A stretch of DNA of 64,000 nucleotides. Source: RBG-16-66-30 sp963805015 (lineage in GTDB: Bacteria > Acidobacteriota > Aminicenantia > Aminicenantales > Saccharicenantaceae). The notes beneath the pieces are model-generated. The model was given only the letters and a program-made list of their open reading frames with translations, did not search any database and was not told the origin of the DNA. Shown here in pieces: positions 8,267 through 16,596 of this stretch. Where the stretch lies: assembly GCA_963805015.1 (NCBI GenBank), contig CAWDSL010000006.1, positions 372,001 to 436,000 of the forward strand, given 5' to 3'. The position numbers were made by a program, and so were the translations under genes. Within the stretch, counting starts at the first letter, position 1. Every line of letters starts with the position of its first letter.

Positions 8267-11200
8267 ATGGCCCGCGAACAGGTGGACAAGCCCAAGGCGA
8301 GCGCCCTGCCCGTCGTTCTCGTCGTCGACGACGACCTCGCCTATCTCGAGAAGCTCCAACGCTCCCTGAGGGATATCTACTCCGTCCATACCGCGACGAC
8401 CGGCGTCGAAGCCATCCATCTCATCAAGGCCTTGCCCGAGGTCAACGTCCTGGTCGTCAACGAGGACCTGCCCCGGATGAAGGGCACCGAGCTCCTGCGT
8501 TTCCTCAACGAGATCTTCAAGAACGCCGAGTCCATCATCAAGATCCTGCTGACCGCCTGCCCCTCGAACGGGACGACGATCGACCTGGCCAGCTACGGCC
8601 GCATCGACTGCTGCCTGGCCAAGCCGGACGATCCGGCCGCCCTCCGCCGGAAGATCAGCTTCCTCATCGCCCAGCGCTCGCGCGAGAAGCGCTCCTCCAT
8701 GCGCATCGCCATCGACGCCTCCCGCGACGTCCGCGTCGAGACGGGCCCCCTGGGCGACGCCAAGCTGGTCAACCTCAGCGAGAACGGCATGTTCCTCAAG
8801 ACCCTGTCGACCTTTCCCGAGGGCGCGGCCGTGCCCCTGAACATCACCCTGCCCGACGGGCGGCTGTACGCCGTGAACGGCCGCGTCGTCCGGCGGGACA
8901 GCGACCAGGGCGGCGTGGCCGTCGAGTTCGAGCCCCCGGACGACGCCAGCCGGCTGTCGCTCCTCCAGTTCATGGCGGACTACGTCGCCATCCGGGACCT
9001 CGACGAGCTCAAGATCCGCTATCCCTTCCTTCGCACGGACGAGATGGTCCTGTTCACCGACTCGGTCAAGATCGAGTCCCTCATGCGCGAGGCCCTGCAG
9101 CGCCGGGTCGAGGTCGCCGCCGTCCCGGCCGGGTCGGGCAACCCCGAGATCCTGGCCTTCGCCGACATCCGCCCCCCGGCGGTGTGCCTGCTCTCCGGCG
9201 AGAAGCTCGACGTCAAGTTCAAGACCTCGGACCTCCTGTTCGTCTCCTACCAGGTCGGCTACGCGACCTACAACTTCGAGACCATGGTCTCGCGCATCTC
9301 GTCCGACGGCCGGACCCTCGTCTGCCTCTACCCGCGGCTCATGTTCTATTCGGAGAAGCGGGCCGAGCGGCGGATCAGCCCGGCCGGGGACCTGCGGGTC
9401 GAGATCCCCCTGCCGGCCCCCTTCGACCGCACGCTCCGCGGCCGCGTCACCGACATCAGCCCGAACGGGATGAGCTTCATAGCCGAAGAGGGGGCCCCCG
9501 TCCTGCTCAAGGGGACGCCCCTCGAGACGGTCGCCATCCTCGACGGCGGGAAGCGCCTCTGGGAGGAGACCGGAGAGGTCCGCCACGTGGTCCGCGCCGA
9601 GAAGGACGAAGGCCCGGGGCTGAAGTACGGCGTCCAGTTCGGCATCAGCCGGATGAGCATCCAGTCGGTCCACGCTCCCGATCCGGATTTCGCCCGCCGG
9701 GGCGAGGGCCTTTCGGACCGGCCGCCGGGCCGGGCCGCCGGGCCGCCGGCCGACTTCGTCCGTTCGAGCCTGATGAGCCCCCACGTCATCCGGCTCGAGA
9801 ACCGGCGCGGCGAGGAGATCGTCGGCCTCCTCAACACGTCCCTGCCGCTCGACGACCGGCCCGTTCCCGTCGTCGTCATCCCGCCGGCCTTCGGCAAGAC
9901 CAAAGAGGTCCTCTTCGGCCTGGCCCTGACCCTGTGCGAGAACTTCCGGCTCCTGGGCAAGCCCCTGGCCGTCGTCCGCTACGACGGGATCCGCAAAAAG
10001 GGCGAGAGCCACAACGATCCCGAAGCCGACGAGCCGCCCTACGAGATGCTCAACACCAACTTCAGCCAGGGCGCCTCGGACATCGTGACCGTCCTCGACT
10101 GGCTCCAGACGAACCCGAAGGTCCGGGCTTCCTCGGTCGTCCTCCTGACCTTCTCGTTCTCCGCCCTCGAGGCCCGGATCGTCCTGCGGGACGAAGCCCA
10201 GCGCCGCCGGGTGGATTACTGGATCGCCTGCATGGGGACGCCCGAGTTCCGCGACCTCATGGTCCGGGTCAACTGCGGCCTCGACTTCCTCGAGCATTAC
10301 CAGCTCGGCATCAAGCTCGGGGTCATGCCGGTCCTCGGCAACCTGGTCAACGTCGACACCTACGTCGCCGACGGCGTGGCCAACTCGGTGGCCACCCTCG
10401 AACAGGCCCGCGAGGACATGCGCCACATCGACCGGCCCATCACCTGGATCTACGGCCAGTTCGACAACTGGGTCAAGTCGGAGTTCATCCGGGATGTCAT
10501 GAGCGTCCAGGCCGACGCCCCGCGCGAGGTCATCTCCGTCCCCATCGGCCACAACGCCCGGACCTCCAAGGAGGGCCTGCGGCTGTTCGGGACGATCACG
10601 TCGCTCATCTACCGGTTCCTCCACAAGCAGTTCATCCAGCCGGTCATGCCCGGGCGCAAGGATATGGAGGTCATGCGGCGGGCCGAGAAGGACCGGCTGC
10701 CGCCCCGCAACCTCAAGAACCGGACGGGCTACTGGCAGCGCTACCTCGTCGGCGACGACAAGCTCCTCGGCTTCGACGTCATGGCCCTGTCCGACGATTA
10801 CCAACAGCTCATGCACGACCAGCTCCAGGCCCTCGAGCTGAGGCCCGGGGACCGGCTCCTCGACCTGGGCGGCGGCACGGGCAACTTCGTCGAGCACCTC
10901 CTCGTCTCCGGCGGCGAGCTGCCGTCCCAGATCACCGTCGCCGATCTCATCCCCGAGGCCATGAAGAAGGCGGCCCGGAAGCTCACGACCCGCTTCCCGG
11001 CCTTGCACGAGCCCGGCCGGTTCGACCTCGTGGCCCTGGACCTCGAGATGAGCCGGTACCAGGCCATCCGCCGCTTCCTCGACGGCGAGGTCGGGACCTT
11101 CGAGGAGATGGCCGATCGGGTCGAGAACCTGACCCTCGAGAGCGCCATCAAGATCCGGGAGGACTATTCCCCCCGCCTCCATCGCGTCCTGCGCGGCGAG

Positions 11201-11815
11201 CGCATCACGCCGGCGCACGACGACTGGCTGAAGACCCGCTTCGACCTCCACGAATACCGCATCATCACCGATTTCAACCGCGCGGCCCGGTACGTGCAGG
11301 GGCTCACGGCGGTCCGGCCGGATTACCGCCGGCTCATGCTGCCCGCTACGCTCGAGGGCACCTTCCACCTGCCGGTCAAGGCGGGGTGGTACAACAAGAT
11401 CCTCATGAGCCTGGTGCTGTCCTACATCTTCGACCCGGTCGAGACCCTCAAGGAGGCCCGCCGGATCATCATGCCCGGGGGGCTGCTGGTCCTGTCGAGC
11501 ATGCGCCCGGATACGGACGCCTCGGGGCCGTTCACCCGTCTGCTCGAGAAGATCGAGGCCCTGCCCGAGGAGGCGCTGCCGCCGGAGCGTCCGAAGGCCC
11601 TGCTCATCGAGTCCCTGCGCGTCTTCCTCAACGACGCCCAGGAGCTCGTGGACCTCGAGGAGGCCGGGACCTTCGATTTCTTCGACCCGGAGAAGCTCGA
11701 GGGCCTGCTCGAGGAGACGGGCTGGGAGGTCATCCGGTTCATCCCGTCCTACGGGACGCCCCCCCAGGGCTACGTCTACGTCACCAAAGCGAGGGACGCC
11801 AATGGAAAGCTATGA
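8267..11815 (+). CDS. Five-domain fusion: pseudo-receiver, PilZ, PilZ, alpha/beta-hydrolase, methyltransferase
   Basis: 1182 residues. Residues 15-135 form a receiver fold with D21-D23, T96 and K119, but the phospho-acceptor position is N65, so it is probably not phosphorylated in the normal way. PilZ domain 1 shows R142-S-S-M-R146 and N169-L-S-E-N-G174. PilZ domain 2 shows R365-A-E-R-R369 and D396-I-S-P-N-G401. Both fit the RxxxR and (D/N)xSxxG cyclic-di-GMP signature. Residues ~505-785 resemble LuxD-like acyl hydrolases/transferases (R-Y-D-G-I-R near 571, degenerate elbow F-S-F-S632-A, D733, H762). Residues ~850-1175 are a SAM methyltransferase with L-D-L-G-G-G-T-G at 865-872. The stop overlaps the next gene by 14 bases. 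Inferred role: a cyclic-di-GMP-gated enzyme acting on an acyl or lipid substrate. Confidence 0.85.
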   Translation: MAREQVDKPKASALPVVLVVDDDLAYLEKLQRSLRDIYSVHTATTGVEAIHLIKALPEVNVLVVNEDLPRMKGTELLRFLNEIFKNAESIIKILLTACPSNGTTIDLASYGRIDCCLAKPDDPAALRRKISFLIAQRSREKRSSMRIAIDASRDVRVETGPLGDAKLVNLSENGMFLKTLSTFPEGAAVPLNITLPDGRLYAVNGRVVRRDSDQGGVAVEFEPPDDASRLSLLQFMADYVAIRDLDELKIRYPFLRTDEMVLFTDSVKIESLMREALQRRVEVAAVPAGSGNPEILAFADIRPPAVCLLSGEKLDVKFKTSDLLFVSYQVGYATYNFETMVSRISSDGRTLVCLYPRLMFYSEKRAERRISPAGDLRVEIPLPAPFDRTLRGRVTDISPNGMSFIAEEGAPVLLKGTPLETVAILDGGKRLWEETGEVRHVVRAEKDEGPGLKYGVQFGISRMSIQSVHAPDPDFARRGEGLSDRPPGRAAGPPADFVRSSLMSPHVIRLENRRGEEIVGLLNTSLPLDDRPVPVVVIPPAFGKTKEVLFGLALTLCENFRLLGKPLAVVRYDGIRKKGESHNDPEADEPPYEMLNTNFSQGASDIVTVLDWLQTNPKVRASSVVLLTFSFSALEARIVLRDEAQRRRVDYWIACMGTPEFRDLMVRVNCGLDFLEHYQLGIKLGVMPVLGNLVNVDTYVADGVANSVATLEQAREDMRHIDRPITWIYGQFDNWVKSEFIRDVMSVQADAPREVISVPIGHNARTSKEGLRLFGTITSLIYRFLHKQFIQPVMPGRKDMEVMRRAEKDRLPPRNLKNRTGYWQRYLVGDDKLLGFDVMALSDDYQQLMHDQLQALELRPGDRLLDLGGGTGNFVEHLLVSGGELPSQITVADLIPEAMKKAARKLTTRFPALHEPGRFDLVALDLEMSRYQAIRRFLDGEVGTFEEMADRVENLTLESAIKIREDYSPRLHRVLRGERITPAHDDWLKTRFDLHEYRIITDFNRAARYVQGLTAVRPDYRRLMLPATLEGTFHLPVKAGWYNKILMSLVLSYIFDPVETLKEARRIIMPGGLLVLSSMRPDTDASGPFTRLLEKIEALPEEALPPERPKALLIESLRVFLNDAQELVDLEEAGTFDFFDPEKLEGLLEETGWEVIRFIPSYGTPPQGYVYVTKARDANGKL

Positions 11816-14360
11816 CCCGCAGTTCGAAGACCGGCTGAACCAGGAGTACGACCTGCGGGGCCGGACGCGCATGGCCGCCTACCTCAGCCTGGCCCTGTAT
11901 TCGGTGTTCATCGGCCTCGACGCCGTCTACACGCCCCGCTATTTCCTGCCCTTCCTCCTGCTCCGGCTGACGGTCATGGCCGCGGTCGGCGTCATCCTGC
12001 TCGTCTTGAAAAAGATGAAGACGAGCCACGGCCTCATGAACCTGGCGCTGGTCCTGGCCCTCATCGACGCGGCCGGCATCGCCGTCATGATCTACGTCCT
12101 GGGCGGCTTCCTGACGAGCTACTACCAGGGCCTGAACATCATCGTCATGGGCATGATCGTGCTCATCCCCCTGGCCTTTCGCTACACGATCTACCTGTAC
12201 GTCTCGATCTGGTTCATGTACACCGTTCCCAGCGTCGTCCGGCTCTTCTCCGGCCCTTCGGTCCACGTCGTGGACGGGATCGAGATCGGGGTCTGGCGCT
12301 TCGTCATCAACAACCTGACCTTCCTGACCTCGATCATCGTCGTCGGCGCCATCGGCTCGTCCTACATGGAGAGCATCCGGCGCCGCGAGCTGCGCAGCCG
12401 TCTCCAGCTCGAGGAGACCACGGCCCAGCTCAAGGAGTCCAACGAAAAGCTCAAGAGCCTCGACGAGCTCAAGACCCAGTTCTTCGCCAACGTCAACCAC
12501 GAGCTGCGGACGCCGCTGACGCTCATGCTGGCCCCCCTCAAATCCCTGCTCGAGGGGCGCATGGGCAAGCTCTCGCCGTCGCTCAAGGATACCCTGGAAA
12601 CGATGCAGCGCAACGGCTACAAGCTGCTCAAGCTCATCAACAACCTCCTCGACCTGAACAAGCTCGAGGAGGGCCGGATGCGCCTCAAGGTCCGCACCGT
12701 CAACCTGGTCGACTTCGTCCCGCCGCTCCTGGCTTCGGTCAAGCCCCTGGCCGACCAGAAGCAGCTCCGCCTCTACTTCCAACACCCGCCCCACCCCGTC
12801 GATCTGACCATCGACACCGACCAGTTCGAGAAGGTCCTCTTCAACCTGCTGTCCAACGCCCTCAAGTTCACCAACAAGGGCGGTAAGATCACGATCTACA
12901 TCGAGGACAAGGACCATACCGTGACCATCACGGTCGAGGACACCGGCATCGGCATCCCGGCCAACATGCTCGAGCGGATCTTCGACCGCTTCTCCCAGGT
13001 CGACGGCTCCAAGTCCCGGGCCCAGGAGGGCACGGGCATCGGCCTGGCCCTGGCCCGGGAGATCGTCAACGTCCACCAGGGGACGATCAAGGCCGAGAGC
13101 GAGCTCGGCAAGGGCTCCCGGTTCATCGTCGAGATGCACAAGGGCGAGGAGCACTTCGACGAGGAGGTCCTCGACCGCCGCTCGGAGGACCTGCCCATCG
13201 GCCTCAGGCGGCGGACGACCGACATCGAGGAGCCCCGCGTCCAGGACATCGTCACGGACTACCGCCGCCTCCAGCTCGTCGACCTCGAGAAGGTCGACAT
13301 CACCGGGGGGCGCGTGGACGAGGCCAAGGTCCACGACGCGCTCATCCTCTGCATCGACGACAATCCCGAGGTCCTCAAGCTGATGAAGATGCTCCTGGCG
13401 GACGAGTTCGATCTCGAGCTGGTCACTTCGGCCGAGCAGGGCCTGGCCTTCCTCCGGGCCAAGAACCCCGACCTCGTCCTCTGCGACGTCATGATGCCGG
13501 GCATGGACGGCCACGCCTTCTCCCGGGCGGTCAAGAACGACGAGACCCTCAAGCACATCCCGATCATCCTGGTGACCGCCCGGACCGGCGCCGAGATGCT
13601 GGCCGAGGGCATCAAGGCCGGGGCCGACGACTACATTTCCAAGCCCTTCGACTCGACCGAGCTCAAGGCCCGCATCCGGTCCCAGCTCCGCATGCGCCAG
13701 ATGGAATCGGAGCTGGCCCTGGTCAACCGGAACCTGCGGATGCGGACGTCGGACCTCGTCGAGCAGCAGCGCTCGCTCTTCCTCTCGACGGTCAAGTCCC
13801 TGGCCTCGGCCATCGACGCCAAGGACGAGTACACCCGCCACCACTCGACCCGGGTCACCGAGTTCTCGATGAAGATCGCCGCCAAGATGGGCTTCAGCGA
13901 GAAGGAGCTCGGCGACCTCGAGCTGGCCGCCCTGCTCCACGACGTCGGCAAGATCGCCGTGCCCGAGAGCATCCTCAACAAGCCGGGCAAGCTGACCAAG
14001 GAGGAGTTCGAGCTCATCAAGGAGCACCCGGTCCGCGGCGAGGCCATCCTCAGCCCGGTCATCGAGCTGAAGGAGATCTCCCGCATCGTCCGGTCCCACC
14101 ACGAGCGATACGACGGCACCGGCTACCCCGACCGGCTCAAGGGGCGGGAGATCCCCCTGGGCGCGCGGATCATGACCATCGCCGACACCTACGACTCCAT
14201 CACCTCGGAACGGCCCTACCGCAAGGCCGCCTCCCACCGCTACGCCGTGAAGGAGATCATCGCCTGCTCGGGGACGCAGTTCGATCCCGAGGTCGTCGAG
14301 AACTTCCTCGAGATCGCCGGGACCTTCGTGCCCGAGCACGAGCGGGATAACGGCAATTAG
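11802..14360 (+). CDS. Membrane hybrid histidine kinase with receiver and HD-GYP phosphodiesterase
   Basis: 852 residues. About six membrane helices (25-185) and a coiled linker lead into HisKA (V-N-H233-E-L-R-T-P-L) and HATPase (N-box near 352, D-T-G-I-G-I near 380, G-T-G-I-G-L near 410). A receiver domain follows with phospho-acceptor D562 (L-C-D-V-M-M-P-G-M-D-G) and T592/K614. The HD-GYP domain has H713-D714, H742, H766-H767 and G-Y-P at 774-776, so the catalytic set for cyclic-di-GMP breakdown looks complete. Sensor, relay and output are therefore in one chain. It overlaps the upstream fusion gene, so the two are co-translated. The signal is unknown. Confidence 0.93.
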   Translation: MESYDPQFEDRLNQEYDLRGRTRMAAYLSLALYSVFIGLDAVYTPRYFLPFLLLRLTVMAAVGVILLVLKKMKTSHGLMNLALVLALIDAAGIAVMIYVLGGFLTSYYQGLNIIVMGMIVLIPLAFRYTIYLYVSIWFMYTVPSVVRLFSGPSVHVVDGIEIGVWRFVINNLTFLTSIIVVGAIGSSYMESIRRRELRSRLQLEETTAQLKESNEKLKSLDELKTQFFANVNHELRTPLTLMLAPLKSLLEGRMGKLSPSLKDTLETMQRNGYKLLKLINNLLDLNKLEEGRMRLKVRTVNLVDFVPPLLASVKPLADQKQLRLYFQHPPHPVDLTIDTDQFEKVLFNLLSNALKFTNKGGKITIYIEDKDHTVTITVEDTGIGIPANMLERIFDRFSQVDGSKSRAQEGTGIGLALAREIVNVHQGTIKAESELGKGSRFIVEMHKGEEHFDEEVLDRRSEDLPIGLRRRTTDIEEPRVQDIVTDYRRLQLVDLEKVDITGGRVDEAKVHDALILCIDDNPEVLKLMKMLLADEFDLELVTSAEQGLAFLRAKNPDLVLCDVMMPGMDGHAFSRAVKNDETLKHIPIILVTARTGAEMLAEGIKAGADDYISKPFDSTELKARIRSQLRMRQMESELALVNRNLRMRTSDLVEQQRSLFLSTVKSLASAIDAKDEYTRHHSTRVTEFSMKIAAKMGFSEKELGDLELAALLHDVGKIAVPESILNKPGKLTKEEFELIKEHPVRGEAILSPVIELKEISRIVRSHHERYDGTGYPDRLKGREIPLGARIMTIADTYDSITSERPYRKAASHRYAVKEIIACSGTQFDPEVVENFLEIAGTFVPEHERDNGN

Positions 14361-14369
14361 GACGGCCCC

Positions 14370-16442
14370 ATGAGCCTGCAGGTCGGCTACTACGCCCTCA
14401 CGCTCTTCGCCGGCGCGCTCGTCGCCGGTTCGGTGGCCGTCATCGCCTGGAAGCGGGCCGTAACGTCCGTCGGCCGCCTGCTGGCCCTGCTCATGGCCGC
14501 CGTCTTCGGCTGGTCGCTGGCCGCGGCCTTCGAGGCGGCCGTGCCGGACGCGGCCGCCAAGCTCCTTCTGTCGAAGGCCGAGTACCTCGGCATCGCCAGC
14601 GTCCCGGTGCTGATGTTCCTCTTCGCCCTCCGGTTCCTGCGCTCCGGCACGCGCCTCGGGGCGGGACGGACGGTCGCCCTCTGGCTCATTCCTCTCGCGA
14701 CCATGGCCCTGGCCTTTACGAACGATCGACACCACCTGATCTGGTCGGGCTTCCGGTCGGCCGCCGGCACGCGGGAACCGCTCCTCATCTACGAGCACGG
14801 CGCCTTTTTCTGGGTCCACGCCTCCTACTCCTACATCCTCCTGACGGCCACGACCATCTGTCTGCTCCTGGCCTTCTTCCGGTTCAAGGGCATCCATCGC
14901 CGGCAGGCCCTGACCCTGCTCTTGGCGTTCCCCCTGCCCTGGATCGGCAACGCCATCTACCTGGCCGGGCTGGGGGGCGCGGCGCGAGGCTACGACTTCA
15001 CGCCCGTGGGCTTCGCCATCGCGGGCTTTTTCCTGCTTTGGGCCATGTTCCGGCTCCAGCTCGTCGACATCCTGCCCGTGGCCCGCGAACGCATCATCGA
15101 CAGCATGGGCGAATCGCTGGTCATCCTGGACGAGAAGGGCCGGGTGGCCGCCACGAATCCCGCCGCCCGCCGGCTCATCGCCGAGACCGGGGGGCCGGCC
15201 GAGGACACGCCGGAAGCGAAGATCCTGGGCCGGCCCGCCGGCGAGCTCTTCGTCGCCTGGCCCGACATGAAGGCCGGGCTCGAGGCCCCGTCCGCCTCGG
15301 AGCGCGAGGTCGTTTGGGAGAAGGACGGCCGGGCGCGCTTCTTCGACCTCCGCCTCTCGCCGCTCCTGGGCTACGGAGCCTTCGTCACGGGCTGGGTGGC
15401 CGTCATCTACGACGTCACGCGGATGAAGCGGGCCGAGACGGAGGCCGTCGAGGCCCGCCGTCTCGCCGACACGCTCCGGGAGGCCGGGCTGACCTTGAGC
15501 TCGAAGCTCGACTTCCGCCAGATCTCGGCCCTCATCCTTGACCTCCTGAAACGCGTCATCGCCTACGACATCGGGGCGTTCCTGACGGTCGAGGGGACCG
15601 AGCTCAAGCTGGCCGGCATCCGCCGGCCCAAGGACGTCCGGAACCTGATCGGCGAGTCCTACCCGCTCGCCGGATCGCGGCTTTGCCAGATGGCCGTCCA
15701 GAGGAAGCGCCCGCTCATCGGGGCCATCTCCGAGCCGGAGGACATCCTCCTCCCGCTCCGGCCGGACCTCGACCTCCGTTCGTTCCTCGGCGTCCCCGTC
15801 GTCTTCGGCGACCACGTCATCGGGCTCATCGCCCTGTACAATTCCGGCGGACGGTCCTTCGACGAGCAGGACCTCCGGGTGGCCGAACTCTTCGGCAGCC
15901 AGGTGGCCATCGCCCTCGACAACTCCCGCCGGGTCGAGCAATTCGAGCGGCAGGCCGTGACCGACGAGCTGACCGGCCTCTATAACCGGCGGGCCTTCCT
16001 CCGCATGGGCGAGAAGGAGGTCGGGCGGGCCCGGCGCTACCAGCGGCCCCTGGCTCTCATCCTCTTCGACATCGACCACTTCAAGAACGTCAACGACAGC
16101 CACGGCCACCTCATCGGGGACCACGTCCTGCGGGTCATGACGGAGCTCGTCACGAAGACGACCCGGGCGACCGACGTCGTCTGCCGCTACGGCGGCGAGG
16201 AGTTCATCGTCCTCATGCCCGAAGCCGGCCGCGAAGAGGCCCTGGCCATGGCCGAGCGGCTGAAGCAGGAGATCTCCCGGATGACGGTCGTCACGGCCGG
16301 AGGGACCCTGTCGCTGACCATCAGCCTGGGCGTCGCCGAGCTCAAGCGCGACGAGGACGAGGACCTCGAGGGCCTCATCGGCCGGGCCGACAGGGCCATG
16401 TACCAGGCCAAGGCCGCCGGCCGCGACACGGTCTGCGGCTGA
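14370..16442 (+). CDS. 7TM-PAS-GAF-GGDEF diguanylate cyclase
   Basis: 690 residues. The first ~230 form a seven-helix membrane sensor of the HisK_7TM type. A PAS domain (about 240-350) and a GAF domain (about 375-520) follow. The GGDEF domain starts with T-D-E-L-T-G-L-Y-N-R-R near 531 and has the active motif G608-G-E-E-F612. The product-inhibition site R599-A-T-D602 lies five residues before it, so feedback by cyclic-di-GMP is likely. The gene starts nine bases after the HD-GYP stop. The operon therefore makes, breaks and senses cyclic-di-GMP. Confidence 0.94.
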   Translation: MSLQVGYYALTLFAGALVAGSVAVIAWKRAVTSVGRLLALLMAAVFGWSLAAAFEAAVPDAAAKLLLSKAEYLGIASVPVLMFLFALRFLRSGTRLGAGRTVALWLIPLATMALAFTNDRHHLIWSGFRSAAGTREPLLIYEHGAFFWVHASYSYILLTATTICLLLAFFRFKGIHRRQALTLLLAFPLPWIGNAIYLAGLGGAARGYDFTPVGFAIAGFFLLWAMFRLQLVDILPVARERIIDSMGESLVILDEKGRVAATNPAARRLIAETGGPAEDTPEAKILGRPAGELFVAWPDMKAGLEAPSASEREVVWEKDGRARFFDLRLSPLLGYGAFVTGWVAVIYDVTRMKRAETEAVEARRLADTLREAGLTLSSKLDFRQISALILDLLKRVIAYDIGAFLTVEGTELKLAGIRRPKDVRNLIGESYPLAGSRLCQMAVQRKRPLIGAISEPEDILLPLRPDLDLRSFLGVPVVFGDHVIGLIALYNSGGRSFDEQDLRVAELFGSQVAIALDNSRRVEQFERQAVTDELTGLYNRRAFLRMGEKEVGRARRYQRPLALILFDIDHFKNVNDSHGHLIGDHVLRVMTELVTKTTRATDVVCRYGGEEFIVLMPEAGREEALAMAERLKQEISRMTVVTAGGTLSLTISLGVAELKRDEDEDLEGLIGRADRAMYQAKAAGRDTVCG

Positions 16443-16452
16443 CCCCGTTCTG

Positions 16453-16540
16453 GCAGAGCCGGGACTGGGTTAACGACCCGGAAGAAACCCTGCCCCGCAG
16501 AGCCGGGACTGGGTTAGCGACCCGGAAGAAACCCTGCCCC
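16453..16540. repeat. 44-bp direct tandem repeat, two copies
   Basis: Copies at 16453-16496 and 16497-16540 differ at one base (GGGTTAACG versus GGGTTAGCG). Each holds inverted CCGGG...CCCGG arms around the centre. They lie between the cyclase stop and the -10 of the DUF1015 gene. They could be paired protein sites or short terminator-like hairpins; no T-tract follows. Confidence 0.85.
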
Positions 16541-16558
16541 GCGGCCCGCGGGCTATGT

Positions 16559-16564
16559 TATAAT
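16559..16564 (+). promoter_or_regulatory. -10 element before the DUF1015 gene
   Basis: A perfect TATAAT lies 32 bases before the ATG, followed by a CCGGAGG-type ribosome site. No recognisable -35 is found 16-18 bases upstream, where the second 44-bp repeat ends. An activator binding the repeats would fit but is speculative. Confidence 0.45.
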
Positions 16565-16596
16565 GGCCCTCTTTTAAAGCCCATCCGGAGGACCTC

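Noticed and set aside
8081..11368. Very long minus-strand open frame (about 1095 codons) opposite the fusion gene
   Set aside because: Its translation is repetitive in V, D, G, E, L and R with no domain. It mirrors the codon bias of the plus-strand gene, which has five recognisable domains. It is a GC-rich shadow.
11781..16124. Minus-strand open frame of about 1447 codons opposite the kinase and cyclase genes
   Set aside because: Same reason: low-complexity D/E/V/G/R content and full overlap with two well-supported genes.
16453..16540. CRISPR array
   Set aside because: Only two units that abut directly, no spacers and no cas genes.
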